This document shows positions 55,533 to 64,000 of a DNA stretch of 64,000 nt, piece by piece; position 1 is the stretch's first letter, and each line of letters begins with the position of its first letter. A model generated the notes under the pieces. It was given only the letters and a program-made list of their open reading frames with translations, searched no databases and was not told the origin of the DNA. The DNA is taken from the NCBI GenBank assembly GCA_041395105.1, contig JAWLBB010000001.1, positions 806,001-870,000 of the forward strand. The letters are read 5' to 3'. This stretch comes from Opitutaceae bacterium (lineage in GTDB: Bacteria; Verrucomicrobiota; Verrucomicrobiia; Opitutales; Opitutaceae). A program made the position numbers and the translations under genes.

Positions 55533-55636
55533 CGAGTCAGGTACATTCGACCACTCTGCCACCTCTCCTGTCGAAAGGAGGGATTACGCATAAGGTGGCT
55601 GGAGGATGCAAGTCCCGACCTGACTCAAAATCAGGC
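55533..55636 (-). pseudogene. Partial tandem copy of tRNA-Ser 5' half and upstream sequence
   Basis: Bases 55533-55636 repeat 55370-55472 with few changes: the acceptor 5' strand, D-arm and half of the anticodon arm of tRNA-Ser plus about 65 bp upstream. The 3' half is missing, so it cannot make a tRNA. Both copies end in CCTGACTCAAAATCAGG, an inverted likeness of the anticodon arm. Confidence 0.75.
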
Positions 55637-55678
55637 TTTCCAAACCGATTTGGATACCTCCAGGAGGGAACCTGAGCA

Positions 55679-55711
55679 CAAAAAAAGCCCGGTCGAAACC
55701 GGGCTTTTCTG
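55679..55711. terminator. Bidirectional intrinsic terminator after TonB
   Basis: AAGCCCGGT and ACCGGGCTT pair perfectly around CGAA, with an A-run on one side and TTTTCT on the other. It lies 25 bp past the stop of the minus-strand tonB-like gene and gives it a strong terminator. Confidence 0.9.
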
Positions 55712-55735
55712 AAAGGAATCAGTGAACGTTCCGAC

Positions 55736-56395
55736 TCAGTTGTTCAGGTTGAACTTGAGCGGGAGCATCATGCGGGTCTTGACCGCGCGTCCGTCCTTCA
55801 TGCCGGGCTCGAATTTCCACTGAAGGACCGCGTCAATCGAGGGCTGCTCGAATTCGCGATGGGTCGAGGAATCAATTCGCGGTGAGCGCACCCGGCCGTT
55901 CTCGTCCACGATGAAGATGACGCGGGCGCTGCCGCTGATGCCCGCCTGCTTCATTTCATAGGGATAGGTCGGGGCGACCCGGTGAAGGGGATTGGGAATC
56001 TTGTCGAGGTCTGCCAGTTCGAAGACCTCGAGTTCCTCCAGGGCGTTGAAGTCGGCGGTGAAGGTGCCGAAGCCGAAATCTCCGGAAGCTCCGCCATCGC
56101 CGGGATTGATCGCGATTTCCAGCTGGGCCAAGGTCAGCGGCGGCGGCTTGGTCTCGAGCTCGGGCTTGTCCTTGTCTTCCTCATCTTCCTGGGGCGGTGG
56201 CGGCTCGGCCGGCGGGGGAGGGGGAGGCGGCATCGAGTAGTCGGACAACTCGACTCCGTCACCGGAACTCTTGACCGCATTGAGGAGCTGGGTGAAGGGC
56301 AGCGCGAGGAAAAGAATTGCCGTGGCGACGAACCCGCCGATCACGGTGATGGAAACCCTCGATTTATGATTCGCGGTTTTGTAGATTTTGTTCAC
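55736..56395 (-). CDS. TonB energy transducer
   Basis: From GTG 56395 the product has 219 residues: a basic N-terminus (KIYKTANHKSRVS), one membrane helix (ITVIGGFVATAILFLALPFT), a proline-rich run after LSDYS (eight prolines) with acidic repeats, and a C-terminal TonB domain (VAPTYPYEMKQAGISGSARV, then VDENGRVRSPRIDSSTHREF and VLQWKFEPGMKDGR). It would carry energy from ExbB to outer-membrane receptors. The GTG start is chosen because upstream codons are the ExbB shadow and no ATG precedes the basic N-terminus. It follows exbB after 80 bp. Confidence 0.9.
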   Translation of the reverse strand: MNKIYKTANHKSRVSITVIGGFVATAILFLALPFTQLLNAVKSSGDGVELSDYSMPPPPPPPAEPPPPQEDEEDKDKPELETKPPPLTLAQLEIAINPGDGGASGDFGFGTFTADFNALEELEVFELADLDKIPNPLHRVAPTYPYEMKQAGISGSARVIFIVDENGRVRSPRIDSSTHREFEQPSIDAVLQWKFEPGMKDGRAVKTRMMLPLKFNLNN

Positions 56396-56475
56396 TGGGC
56401 GAAGGGATTGGAGGTTAAAGGGGGGAATGGGCGATCGTAAGAGTCTACACCAAGATCGTTCGAAGTCCAGAGGCG

Positions 56476-57096
56476 TCAGGAAACAGCATTGCCGTTCGAC
56501 TGGGTGCGCTTCTTGAACTCCTGAAGGGTCAGGCTCTCCAGGCGGACCAGGAACGACTCGAATTGGGCCCGCTTGGACTTCACGTTGTAGACGAGAAAAT
56601 AACCGGGAATCGCGAGGAAAAGGCCCATCTGAGTGGTGATGAGGGCCTCGGAGATACCCTTGGCGACCAGGTCGGTGGTTTTTTCCGCTCCTCCCATCGA
56701 GATGCCCTGAAAGGTGGTCAACATCCCGAGAACCGTGCCGAGAAGGCCCATCAGCGGAGCGGCATTCACGAGAACTCCGAGGACGACGATGCTCAGGTTG
56801 ATGCGGGGGATTTCCGAAAGACGGATTTCCTCGAACCGCGTCTGGATCTGCTCCATCGAAGAGACGTCTTCCTGGGCATAGCGAAGGATCTCGCCCACCT
56901 GTCCGTCGGCGCTGGAAGGGTCTTCGACCCACGCCTTGACCTGATCATGCGTGGCTTTCCGGAAATTGTTCCGCCGGAAGAAAAAGATGATGCTGATGCC
57001 GAGCCCGTAGATGACGAGGCCGAGCATGAACAGTGGAATCATGACCCATCCACCGTCGATGAGGATCCGAAATACGTCCCAGGAACTTTCTTGCAT
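56476..57096 (-). CDS. ExbB/TolQ/MotA-family proton channel protein
   Basis: The 206-residue protein has three membrane helices: VMIPLFMLGLVIYGLGISII near the start, then NLSIVVLGVLVNAAPLMGLLGTVLGML and LITTQMGLFLAIPGYFLVY. The GLLGTVLGM and the TxxG in the last helices are MotA/TolQ/ExbB hallmarks. It forms the proton channel of a TonB system with the tonB gene downstream. No exbD lies in the operon, although ExbD carries the essential Asp in other systems. Confidence 0.9.
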   Translation of the reverse strand: MQESSWDVFRILIDGGWVMIPLFMLGLVIYGLGISIIFFFRRNNFRKATHDQVKAWVEDPSSADGQVGEILRYAQEDVSSMEQIQTRFEEIRLSEIPRINLSIVVLGVLVNAAPLMGLLGTVLGMLTTFQGISMGGAEKTTDLVAKGISEALITTQMGLFLAIPGYFLVYNVKSKRAQFESFLVRLESLTLQEFKKRTQSNGNAVS

Positions 57097-57269
57097 GTGA
57101 TTTAGGAGAAAAGCGGTTCAAGGCGCCTGTGTCGGCGTCCAGTCCCGAGCCAGTTCCCAGCGGGGAAGGGTCCCCTATCCAACGAATCGGATGGCTGAAA
57201 ACAGAACCGAGCGTGCCATTAATCCCGGGGGGACGGGCCAAGTCAAGGCAGGACTCCGGTCGAATCCGG

Positions 57270-57302
57270 CAAAAAAAGACGGGAAGTCGCCCCCTTTTTC
57301 AA
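57270..57302 (-). terminator. Weak terminator after ppk1
   Basis: On the minus strand just after the ppk1 stop, GGG and CCC can pair around a short loop within GGGGGCGACTTCCC, followed by GTC and seven Ts. The T-run is good but the stem is poor. Confidence 0.35.
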
Positions 57303-59422
57303 TCGCTGGAATCGGTCCCGGGCGGGATGGCGTGACGGGCCACCAGGGTGGATTGAATCGATACCCGGGGCTCCCCTTCCCTGATCGCGACAGGGCGGTA
57401 GGCTCCGTTGGGTTGCAGTTCACGGGCGTTGACGTTGTCCTTCCAGAGGAGTGGAAGGTAGTTGTTGATGATCCGATCACGCAAATCGGGGTCCTCGACT
57501 GGAAACATCAACTCGATCCTCCGGTAGAAATTCCGGGGCATCCAGTCCGCGCTGCCGAGGAACAGCCTGGGCTCGTGCCCGTGATTCTCGAAGTAAAGGA
57601 CACGTGGATGCTCAAGGAAGCGACCGACGATGCTCCGGACGCGGATCGTCTCGCTCAGACCCTTGATCCCGGGAACTATGCCGCAGATCCCCCTTACGAC
57701 CAGATCAATCCGAACCCCGGCCTGCGAAGCGAGGTAGAGGTTGTTGATTGTCACCTTGTCGATCAGGCTGTTGACCTGCACGAGGATGCGGGCGGGGTGT
57801 CCGCGTCGGGCATTGCGCGTCTCCACCTCGATCATGCGCTGGATCTCGCTGTGCAGATTGTAGGGGGCAACCAGCAGCTGCTTGAAGGGGTGGGGGCGGC
57901 CGTAGCCGGTCATCGTGTTGAACAGGTAGGCCACCTCGCCGGTGATCGCCTCGCGCGACGTGAAGTAGCTGAAGTCGGTGTAGAGCCTGGCGGTTTTCGG
58001 GTTGTAGTTTCCGGTTCCGAGGTGGACGTAGTGCTTGAGGCCGCCCGGAATGCGACGGACAATCAGCGAGCACTTGGCGTGGACCTTCATCCCGACCACA
58101 CCGTAGACGACGAGGACACCGGCCTCCTCCATCTGCCGGGCCCATTGGATGTTGTTGGCCTCGTCGAATCGTGCTTTCAGCTCGATCAGGGCCGTCACCT
58201 GCTTGCCGTTCCGGGATGCTTCGATCAGGGCCGCCACGATGGGCGAGTCGCCACTTGTGCGGTAGAGGGTCTGTTTGATTGCCAGAACGGCGGGGTCACG
58301 GGCCGCCCGCATGACAAAATCGACCACTGGCTGGAAGGACTCGTAGGGATGGTGGAGAAGGATGTCCTGCCTTTCGATGGCGTCGTAGATCACTTCCCCG
58401 GGAATTCCGACGGTGGACGATCCGGGAACGAAAGGCGGGTCCTTCAGTTCGGGCCGGTCAATCGCGCCGAGAAGACCCATCAGGCGGAGCAGGTTGATCG
58501 GACCGTTGATCTGGAAAACATACTCCTTCGGCAGATCGACCTGGTCGAGAAGGATCTGGAAAAGCGCATCATCGACCCCTTCTTCGATTTCCAGTCGGAC
58601 GGCCGCCCCGCGGCGCAGATTGCGCAGTTCCTCTTCGATCGTCTTGAGGAGGTTCTCAGCCTCTTCCTCGTCGATGTAGAGGTCGCTGTTGCGGGTGATG
58701 CGGAAGGCCTTGGCGGACAGGACCCGGCATCCCGGGAAAAGCTTTGCGCAACAAAGCTTAATCACGTCGCTCAGAAACAGAAACCGTTGCGAACCGGCCT
58801 GATCCGGGATCAGTTCCACGATCCGGGGAAGGATGCGCGGAACCGGAAGGATCGCCATCCGGTTTTCGATCTCGGGGGTTTCCGGATAGTCGAGGGCGAC
58901 GAGTACGTTGAGGGTCTTGTTGCCGATCTCCGGGAACGGGTGGGAGGGGTCGATGGCCAGCGGAGTGAGAACCGGGAAAACCTCCCGTTCAAAGTAGCGT
59001 CGAACCCAGGCCTTTTCCCGCCGGGTCAGGGTCTCGAGGGTCTTGAAGACGATATTCTCCTGCCGGAGGGCCGGGACCAGCTTTTCGTGCCAGCAGCGGT
59101 ACTGGTCCTCAACCAGAGACGCCACCACCGAGTGGATCCGGCGCAGCTGTTCCCGGGGATCCAGTCCCTCGATGCTCTTCTCGCGGACGCCCGAGTCGAC
59201 CTGCTGGATAAGGCCGGCGACCCGGATTTCGAAGAACTCGTCGAGATTGGAGCTGACGATGGCGAGGAACTTCAGACGCTCAAGGAGTGGTGTGGCCTCA
59301 CTGACGGCCTGGTCGAGCACCCGTCGATTGAAGGCGAGCCAGCTCAGTTCCCGGTTGAAATACGGCAGGCGTGACCGCTCGGGCGGGTTCGGATCGAGCG
59401 TTGTGTCAGTGGAATCAGCCAT
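57299..59422 (-). CDS. ppk1: Polyphosphate kinase 1
   Basis: PPK1 polymerises phosphate from ATP into polyphosphate. The 707-residue protein begins with the N-terminal domain (YFNRELSWLAFNRRVLDQA) and contains the phospholipase-D-like catalytic core with KVHAKCSLIVRR (autophosphorylated His), LGTGNYNPKTARLYTDF and SADWMPRNFYRRIELMFPV. The ATG at 59422 starts the conserved part; 43 upstream residues of the longer frame are unlike the family. It is a monocistronic gene divergent from the ABC exporter. Confidence 0.95.
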   Translation of the reverse strand: MADSTDTTLDPNPPERSRLPYFNRELSWLAFNRRVLDQAVSEATPLLERLKFLAIVSSNLDEFFEIRVAGLIQQVDSGVREKSIEGLDPREQLRRIHSVVASLVEDQYRCWHEKLVPALRQENIVFKTLETLTRREKAWVRRYFEREVFPVLTPLAIDPSHPFPEIGNKTLNVLVALDYPETPEIENRMAILPVPRILPRIVELIPDQAGSQRFLFLSDVIKLCCAKLFPGCRVLSAKAFRITRNSDLYIDEEEAENLLKTIEEELRNLRRGAAVRLEIEEGVDDALFQILLDQVDLPKEYVFQINGPINLLRLMGLLGAIDRPELKDPPFVPGSSTVGIPGEVIYDAIERQDILLHHPYESFQPVVDFVMRAARDPAVLAIKQTLYRTSGDSPIVAALIEASRNGKQVTALIELKARFDEANNIQWARQMEEAGVLVVYGVVGMKVHAKCSLIVRRIPGGLKHYVHLGTGNYNPKTARLYTDFSYFTSREAITGEVAYLFNTMTGYGRPHPFKQLLVAPYNLHSEIQRMIEVETRNARRGHPARILVQVNSLIDKVTINNLYLASQAGVRIDLVVRGICGIVPGIKGLSETIRVRSIVGRFLEHPRVLYFENHGHEPRLFLGSADWMPRNFYRRIELMFPVEDPDLRDRIINNYLPLLWKDNVNARELQPNGAYRPVAIREGEPRVSIQSTLVARHAIPPGTDSSD

Positions 59423-59660
59423 ACCTTCGGTTCGAGATCGGAAGTTCCCGGTCGCTCGCCTTGAGAAAAGATGAGCGAGCGGTTTCACGCCTGTCAATGA
59501 ACGAGGCGGGTGCGCCGGCGGATTGCGGGATAGGCCGATCCGGAGAGGCACCCGGATCGAACGGATTTTTGAAACGAACGGACTTTCTTCGTGAATATCG
59601 CCTGAAGTGCCTTAACGATACTGACATTCCGCTTCAGTTGCCGCGGAATCCGACCCACCC

Positions 59661-61538
59661 ATGGCTCTCGAAACAAGGACGTCCGACTCGGTCGAGGTTT
59701 CCAACTGGGTCCTCGTCCGTCGTCTGCTGCTCATGGGGTGGAGCTATCGGAAGGGGTGTATCCGTATCCTCAGCCTGCAGATCGTCCTGCTGACCATTGG
59801 TTTGCTCGGACTCAGCCTGACCGGTCTGGGCATTGACGTGATCCATGCGGAAATCGATCCCAGTCACGCCTCGCCGGCCTGGCCTTTCGGGCTGGCCCCG
59901 CCTCCGGGGTGGCCGAGTATGGGCAAGATTGGTCTGATTGCCGGTGCCATCCTTCTGCTGGCCCTGGTCCGGGCAACGCTCAATTATGCCTACCAGGTCT
60001 CGGTCGCTCATCTCGTTCACGAGGAAATCGTCCTGGATCTGCGGGAACGCGTCTACGACAAGCTCCAGAGCCTCAGCTTCCGGTTTTTTGATGCCAATGC
60101 CAGTGGATCCATCATCAACCGGGTGACCGGCGATGTGCAATCGCTGCGGCTCTTCATCGACGGGGTCATCATCCAGGGAGTCATCATGATCCTCTCGCTT
60201 GCGGTCTACTTCACCTACATGGTGAATCTGAGCGCGATGCTCACTCTGGCCTGCCTGGCCACCACGCCGATGATCTGGGTGGCCTCCATGCTCTTCTCGG
60301 CCAAGGTGAAGCCGGCCTACCGCCGGAATCGGGAACTCTACGACGAGTTGGTACGCTCCCTGGCCGAAACGATCCAGGGTATCCAGACAGTCAAGGGCTT
60401 CGGCAGGGAAAAAACCCGTCGGGATCTCTTCCTGGATATCAACCGGAAGTTCAAGCAACAGCAGCGCAGCATCTTCTGGAAGGTCAGCATTTACTCGCCG
60501 ACCGTGGGTTTCCTCACCCAGATCAACATGATCGTCCTTCTCGGATACGGTGGTTTTCTGGTCTATCGGGGCGAGTTGGCCCTCGGGACCGGACTGGTCG
60601 TCTTTGCCGGCCTTGTCCAGCAGTTCTCCGGGCAGATCGCGAACATCGCCAATATCGCCAACAGCGTGCAGCAGAGCCTGATCGGAGCCCGGAGGGTCTT
60701 CGAAATCCTTGATGCACCGGTCGAAGTGGCGTCCAAACCGGATGCGGTCAGGCTCCCGAAGGCCCACGGAACGGTTCGTTTCGAGCAGGTGGGTTTCGAA
60801 TACAAACAGATGGACCCGACTCTGCGGGATATTGATTTCACCGTTGAGTCGGGCCAGTCGGTGGCCATTGTCGGGGCCACCGGTGCGGGCAAGAGTGCCC
60901 TGGTCGGACTGATCCCCCGGTTCTACGATGTGACCTCGGGTCGGATCACTCTCGACGGAGTCGACATCCGCGACATCGACCTCGATGATCTCCGGCGCAA
61001 TATCGGGATCGTCTTTCAGGAGAGCTTTCTCTTCAGCAACACGGTGGCTTCCAATATCGCCTTCGGGCACCCGGAGGCGACCCGGGAGCAGATTGAGAAA
61101 GCCGCCCAGGTCGCGGCGGCTCATGATTTCATCATGGAGTTGCCCGATGGATACGAGACCATTCTCGGCGAGAGTGGGGTCGATCTGTCCGGTGGGCAGC
61201 GGCAGCGACTGGCCATCGCCCGTGCCGTTCTCCTCGAGCCCTCCATCCTTCTGCTCGACGACCCGACCGCGGCGATCGACCCTGAAACCGAGCACGAGAT
61301 CCTCGAAGCGATGCAGAGCGCGATGAAGGGACGCAGCACCTTCATTGTGGCTCATCGACTGAGCACCCTGCGGCGGGCCGACAAGATCGTCGTTCTGGAT
61401 CGCGGATCCATGGTCCAGACCGGAACCCATGAACAGTTGATGGCCCATCCGGGCCTTTACCAGCGGTTGGCCCGTCTCCAGATTGTGGATGATCTTCGGG
61501 AGAAGGAAAACATTCTCAAGGAGGTCCGGCCGGGATGA
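59661..61538 (+). CDS. ABC exporter half-transporter, subunit with degenerate Walker B
   Basis: The 625-residue protein has six predicted membrane helices and a C-terminal ATPase domain. Walker A is VGATGAGKSALVG, the signature is canonical (LSGGQRQRLAIARAV), but Walker B ends LLLDDPTAAID, with Asp where the catalytic Glu normally stands. The H-loop is VAHRLSTL. With its neighbour it should form a heterodimeric exporter of lipid, peptide or drug. Start is ATG 59661. It is followed 7 bp later by the second subunit. Confidence 0.93.
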   Translation: MALETRTSDSVEVSNWVLVRRLLLMGWSYRKGCIRILSLQIVLLTIGLLGLSLTGLGIDVIHAEIDPSHASPAWPFGLAPPPGWPSMGKIGLIAGAILLLALVRATLNYAYQVSVAHLVHEEIVLDLRERVYDKLQSLSFRFFDANASGSIINRVTGDVQSLRLFIDGVIIQGVIMILSLAVYFTYMVNLSAMLTLACLATTPMIWVASMLFSAKVKPAYRRNRELYDELVRSLAETIQGIQTVKGFGREKTRRDLFLDINRKFKQQQRSIFWKVSIYSPTVGFLTQINMIVLLGYGGFLVYRGELALGTGLVVFAGLVQQFSGQIANIANIANSVQQSLIGARRVFEILDAPVEVASKPDAVRLPKAHGTVRFEQVGFEYKQMDPTLRDIDFTVESGQSVAIVGATGAGKSALVGLIPRFYDVTSGRITLDGVDIRDIDLDDLRRNIGIVFQESFLFSNTVASNIAFGHPEATREQIEKAAQVAAAHDFIMELPDGYETILGESGVDLSGGQRQRLAIARAVLLEPSILLLDDPTAAIDPETEHEILEAMQSAMKGRSTFIVAHRLSTLRRADKIVVLDRGSMVQTGTHEQLMAHPGLYQRLARLQIVDDLREKENILKEVRPG

Positions 61539-61545
61539 CCCACCC

Positions 61546-63363
61546 ATGAGCACGGCACGATTGAGTCTGACCCAGGTCCGGCGGGACGATCATCAGGAGG
61601 TGGATCAGAGGCCTCTGGACTTCGGCCTGATCCGGCGGATGTTCGGCTACACCAAGCCCTACGCCTGGAAGCGCAATGCCCTGGTTGTCCTGACCCTGAC
61701 CCGGTCCTTTCAGCTGCCCCTGCTCGCCTGGGCGGTCGGAGCCGCGATCAGCGGCCCGATCGCCAGCCGGCAGCCCGACCTCCTGACCTCGGCCGTCCTG
61801 GCCTACGGCCTGCTGGCCTTCTCGACCGATTTCATTTTCCATTTCCGACAGAGGTATGCCCTCGAGATGGGTGAAGCGGTCATGCATGACCTCCGCAATG
61901 AGCTCTTCGCTCATCTGCAGAGGCTGCCCATGAGTTTCTACAATACGACCCGCCTGGGCCGGATCATCAGCCGGATGACTTCGGACATCGAGACCATTCG
62001 GGTGGCCGTCCAGGACGTTCTCTTCGTCACCCTCGTCCAGATCGGGCAGATGTTCGTCTCGGCGGCCCTCATGCTTTACTATGACTGGGTGCTTTTCACC
62101 GTCATACTCTGCATGGCGCCGATCCTCTGGCTGCTCAATCGCTACTTTCGCCGCCGGCTCAGCCGCAGCACCCGGGAGGTCCAGGAAAGCTTCAGCCGGG
62201 TCACCTCGGCCATCGCGGAATCGGTCAGCGGCATCCGGGTGACCCAGGGCTTCGTCCGGCAGGCCACCAATCTCGGGATTTTCCGGGGCCTCATCGTCAA
62301 CCATTCCCGCAACAACATGGATGTGGCGCGAATGTCGGCCAAGCTGAATCCCCTGCTCGAACTCAACAGCCAGTTCTTCATTGCCGTCCTCCTTCTCCTC
62401 GGTGGTTACCGCGCCCTTCAGCCGGGCACGGGAACGGAAATCGGCGACCTCATCCAGTTCTTTTTTCTGGCCAACCTGTTCTTCTCACCGGTCCAGTCAC
62501 TCGGCAACCAGTTCAATCAGGCCATGACCGCCATGGCCGGAGCGGAACGCGTCTTCCGTCTCCTTGACCTGAAACCGGAATGGGAGGACGACCCGGCTGC
62601 GATCGCCATCGAAGACATCCGGGGCGAGATCGAGTTTCGGGATGTGAATTTCGGATACAAGACGGACCGTCCGGTGCTGCACCACGTCAGTTTTCTTGCC
62701 GAAGCCGGACAGACCATCGCCCTCGTCGGCCACACCGGCAGCGGGAAGAGTTCGATCATCAACCTGATCTCGAAATTCTACCTGCCGACCGGCGGAGAGA
62801 TCCTCATCGACGGTCGGGAGATCCGCACCATCACCAGCGAATCCCTCCACCGGTTGATGGGCACGGTCCAGCAGCAGAATTTCCTCTTCACCGGCACTCT
62901 GATGGAAAACATCCGATTCGGACGCCCGGAAGCGACCGACGACGAAGTCATCGAAGCCGTCAGGTCGCTCGATTGCCTCGATCTGATCGCCGTCCTGCCC
63001 CAGGGATTTGGAACCGTGGTCGGCGAGCGCGGCTCCGGCATCTCGGCCGGACAGCGGCAGTTGGTCTGTTTTGCGCGGGCCATGCTGGCCAATCCCCGGA
63101 TCCTCATTCTTGACGAGGCGACCAGTTCGATTGACACGGTCACCGAAGCGCGTCTCCAGGCCGCCCTCGACCGCCTTCTGACCGGTCGGACCAGTTTTGT
63201 CGTGGCCCACCGCCTGAGCACGATCCGCAATGCGGACCAGGTCCTCGTGCTGGATCAGGGCAACCTGGTGGAACGCGGGACCCACGACGAATTGATCAAG
63301 AAGGGCGGCATTTATGCCGGTCTCTACGCCCAGTTCAACCAGGAACCGGACGGCTCCGGCTGA
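61546..63363 (+). CDS. ABC exporter half-transporter, second subunit
   Basis: The 605-residue protein has six membrane helices and an ATPase domain with Walker A VGHTGSGKSSIIN and intact Walker B ILILDEATSSID, but its signature reads ISAGQRQLVCFARA instead of LSGGQ. H-loop is VAHRLSTI. Together with the upstream subunit, one composite site is canonical and one degenerate, as in TM287/288-type exporters. The ATG at 61546 is preferred over the frame start at 61483, which overlaps the first subunit. Confidence 0.93.
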   Translation: MSTARLSLTQVRRDDHQEVDQRPLDFGLIRRMFGYTKPYAWKRNALVVLTLTRSFQLPLLAWAVGAAISGPIASRQPDLLTSAVLAYGLLAFSTDFIFHFRQRYALEMGEAVMHDLRNELFAHLQRLPMSFYNTTRLGRIISRMTSDIETIRVAVQDVLFVTLVQIGQMFVSAALMLYYDWVLFTVILCMAPILWLLNRYFRRRLSRSTREVQESFSRVTSAIAESVSGIRVTQGFVRQATNLGIFRGLIVNHSRNNMDVARMSAKLNPLLELNSQFFIAVLLLLGGYRALQPGTGTEIGDLIQFFFLANLFFSPVQSLGNQFNQAMTAMAGAERVFRLLDLKPEWEDDPAAIAIEDIRGEIEFRDVNFGYKTDRPVLHHVSFLAEAGQTIALVGHTGSGKSSIINLISKFYLPTGGEILIDGREIRTITSESLHRLMGTVQQQNFLFTGTLMENIRFGRPEATDDEVIEAVRSLDCLDLIAVLPQGFGTVVGERGSGISAGQRQLVCFARAMLANPRILILDEATSSIDTVTEARLQAALDRLLTGRTSFVVAHRLSTIRNADQVLVLDQGNLVERGTHDELIKKGGIYAGLYAQFNQEPDGSG

Positions 63364-63372
63364 GGAGGCGCA

Positions 63373-64000
63373 TCAGCCGATCTTGGCTCGAATCGGGCGG
63401 ATTCTGCGTCGACGGTGCTGTTCCGCGACACTGCCCCACCCGGGCATTCGGAAGCGGGGTCTTTCGGGTCCGGGATTCGTGGCGCTGTCAACGATCGCCT
63501 CCCGGTAGTCCGGCAGCAGCGACATCGGATTTCCGGGCGCTTCCACCAGGTGATTGAGGATCTCCTCGTAGCGCCGGACATAGCGCAGGATGGTGGTCTT
63601 CCTGAAGGTGCGGGTTCGATAGGAAATGAGCAGGGAAATCCCCTTGACCGTGTCGCGAATCTCAATCTTGGGCAGGTTCGGGCCGGCGCCGAAATGGCGG
63701 TGGACCGGGTCGATTCGCGTTCCCGTCAGGTGAAGGCCCGCCGGATCGTCGGCGCCGTGAACGATGAAGAACGGCGTAAGTCTGCCGCCTTTCCGGCCGT
63801 TGGCCTTGAGAAACTCGGTCACGATCTCTCCGACGGGGAAGGTCCGGCGCTCGATGGCCTTAATCCACTCGCGGGTGGAGGATTCAAGAAAGGTCGAGAA
63901 GGTCCGGATTGGGTCGGGTCGGGCGCGGAAATAGATCATCCGTCCGAGGTGCCCGACCATCCGGGCGGCCGCCGGATGAGCCCGTCCGTCGACGACCGAA
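63373..64000 (-). CDS. Condensation-domain protein, C-terminal part (runs off window)
   Basis: The frame is open from the stop at 63373 through the window edge; the codons beyond 63960 read SVVDGRAHPAAARMVGHLGRMIYFR without a stop. The order GR-HP-MVG-, then WIKAIERRTFPVGEIV, IEIRDTVKGISLLISYRTRTF and YEEILNHLVEAPGNPMSLLPDYR, matches the C-terminal half of NRPS-type condensation domains. The catalytic HHxxxDG would be outside the window. It may be a stand-alone condensation enzyme (PapA-like or an acyltransferase) or the end of an NRPS. The terminal 35 residues are basic. It converges on the ABC exporter genes. Confidence 0.7.
   Translation of the reverse strand, partial: SVVDGRAHPAAARMVGHLGRMIYFRARPDPIRTFSTFLESSTREWIKAIERRTFPVGEIVTEFLKANGRKGGRLTPFFIVHGADDPAGLHLTGTRIDPVHRHFGAGPNLPKIEIRDTVKGISLLISYRTRTFRKTTILRYVRRYEEILNHLVEAPGNPMSLLPDYREAIVDSATNPGPERPRFRMPGWGSVAEQHRRRRIRPIRAKIG

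Overview
The window is a GC-rich bacterial chromosome segment, most likely from a Verrucomicrobiota member of the Opitutales type. This is inferred from the ensemble: a diderm envelope (kdsA, kdsC, lptABC, TonB/ExbB), hprK beside lptB, a fused alpha-keto-acid dehydrogenase E1, a Cys-type sulfatase, Gfo/Idh/MocA oxidoreductases, and a single copy of a repeat domain common in large secreted verrucomicrobial proteins. No rRNA is present, so the assignment rests on gene content only.

Left chromosomal block (1-12.44 kb). coaX (partial), birA and nadC form a minus-strand chain with 4-bp ATGA overlaps (cofactor synthesis). They are followed by proA, an EEP-family phosphatase/nuclease, a PfkB kinase, pyrG and kdsA. 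Next comes an unusual single polypeptide joining a lipoyl domain, an E3/E1 peripheral-subunit-binding domain and a complete FabH-like ketoacyl synthase III. After rsmE there is a tandem ~120-bp intergenic repeat ending in minus-strand terminators, then tRNA-Leu(CAA) and tRNA-Pro(GGG).

Accessory block (12.41-38.77 kb). A ~26-kb island is integrated in the 3' end of tRNA-Pro, with a tyrosine integrase directly after the tRNA and a 31-bp repeat at the other end. Its left half is one long minus-strand operon: CopG-type regulator, DUF1998 superfamily-2 helicase, SNF2-like helicase, N6-adenine methyltransferase, AlbA_2/ATPase protein, ParA-like ATPase and HNH nuclease. This looks like an anti-phage system related to, but not matching, DISARM or Druantia. 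Its right half carries an ImmA/IrrE-DUF4411 toxin-antitoxin-like pair, a second integrase with an excisionase, and a replication module (Toprim primase and helicase). A tmRNA 3'-end fragment between the halves looks like the unused attP of the second integrase. Just outside the island's right end, a 353-bp GIY-YIG cassette is bracketed by further copies of the tRNA-Pro 3' end.

Right chromosomal block (38.8-64 kb). It contains two Gfo/Idh/MocA oxidoreductases, VanZ, ligA, a palindromic repeat element, dnaA, and hprK followed by an envelope operon read on the minus strand (fused E1, kdsC, lptC, lptA, lptB). Then come a UPF0173 hydrolase, a TonB-like protein, a sulfatase, tRNA-Ser(CGA) with a partial tandem copy, a TonB/ExbB pair lacking ExbD, ppk1, a heterodimeric ABC exporter and the C-terminal part of a condensation-domain protein running off the window. 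The E1 here and the lipoyl-PSBD-KAS III protein at 9.2 kb may together make a direct route from 2-oxo acids to fatty-acid starter units.
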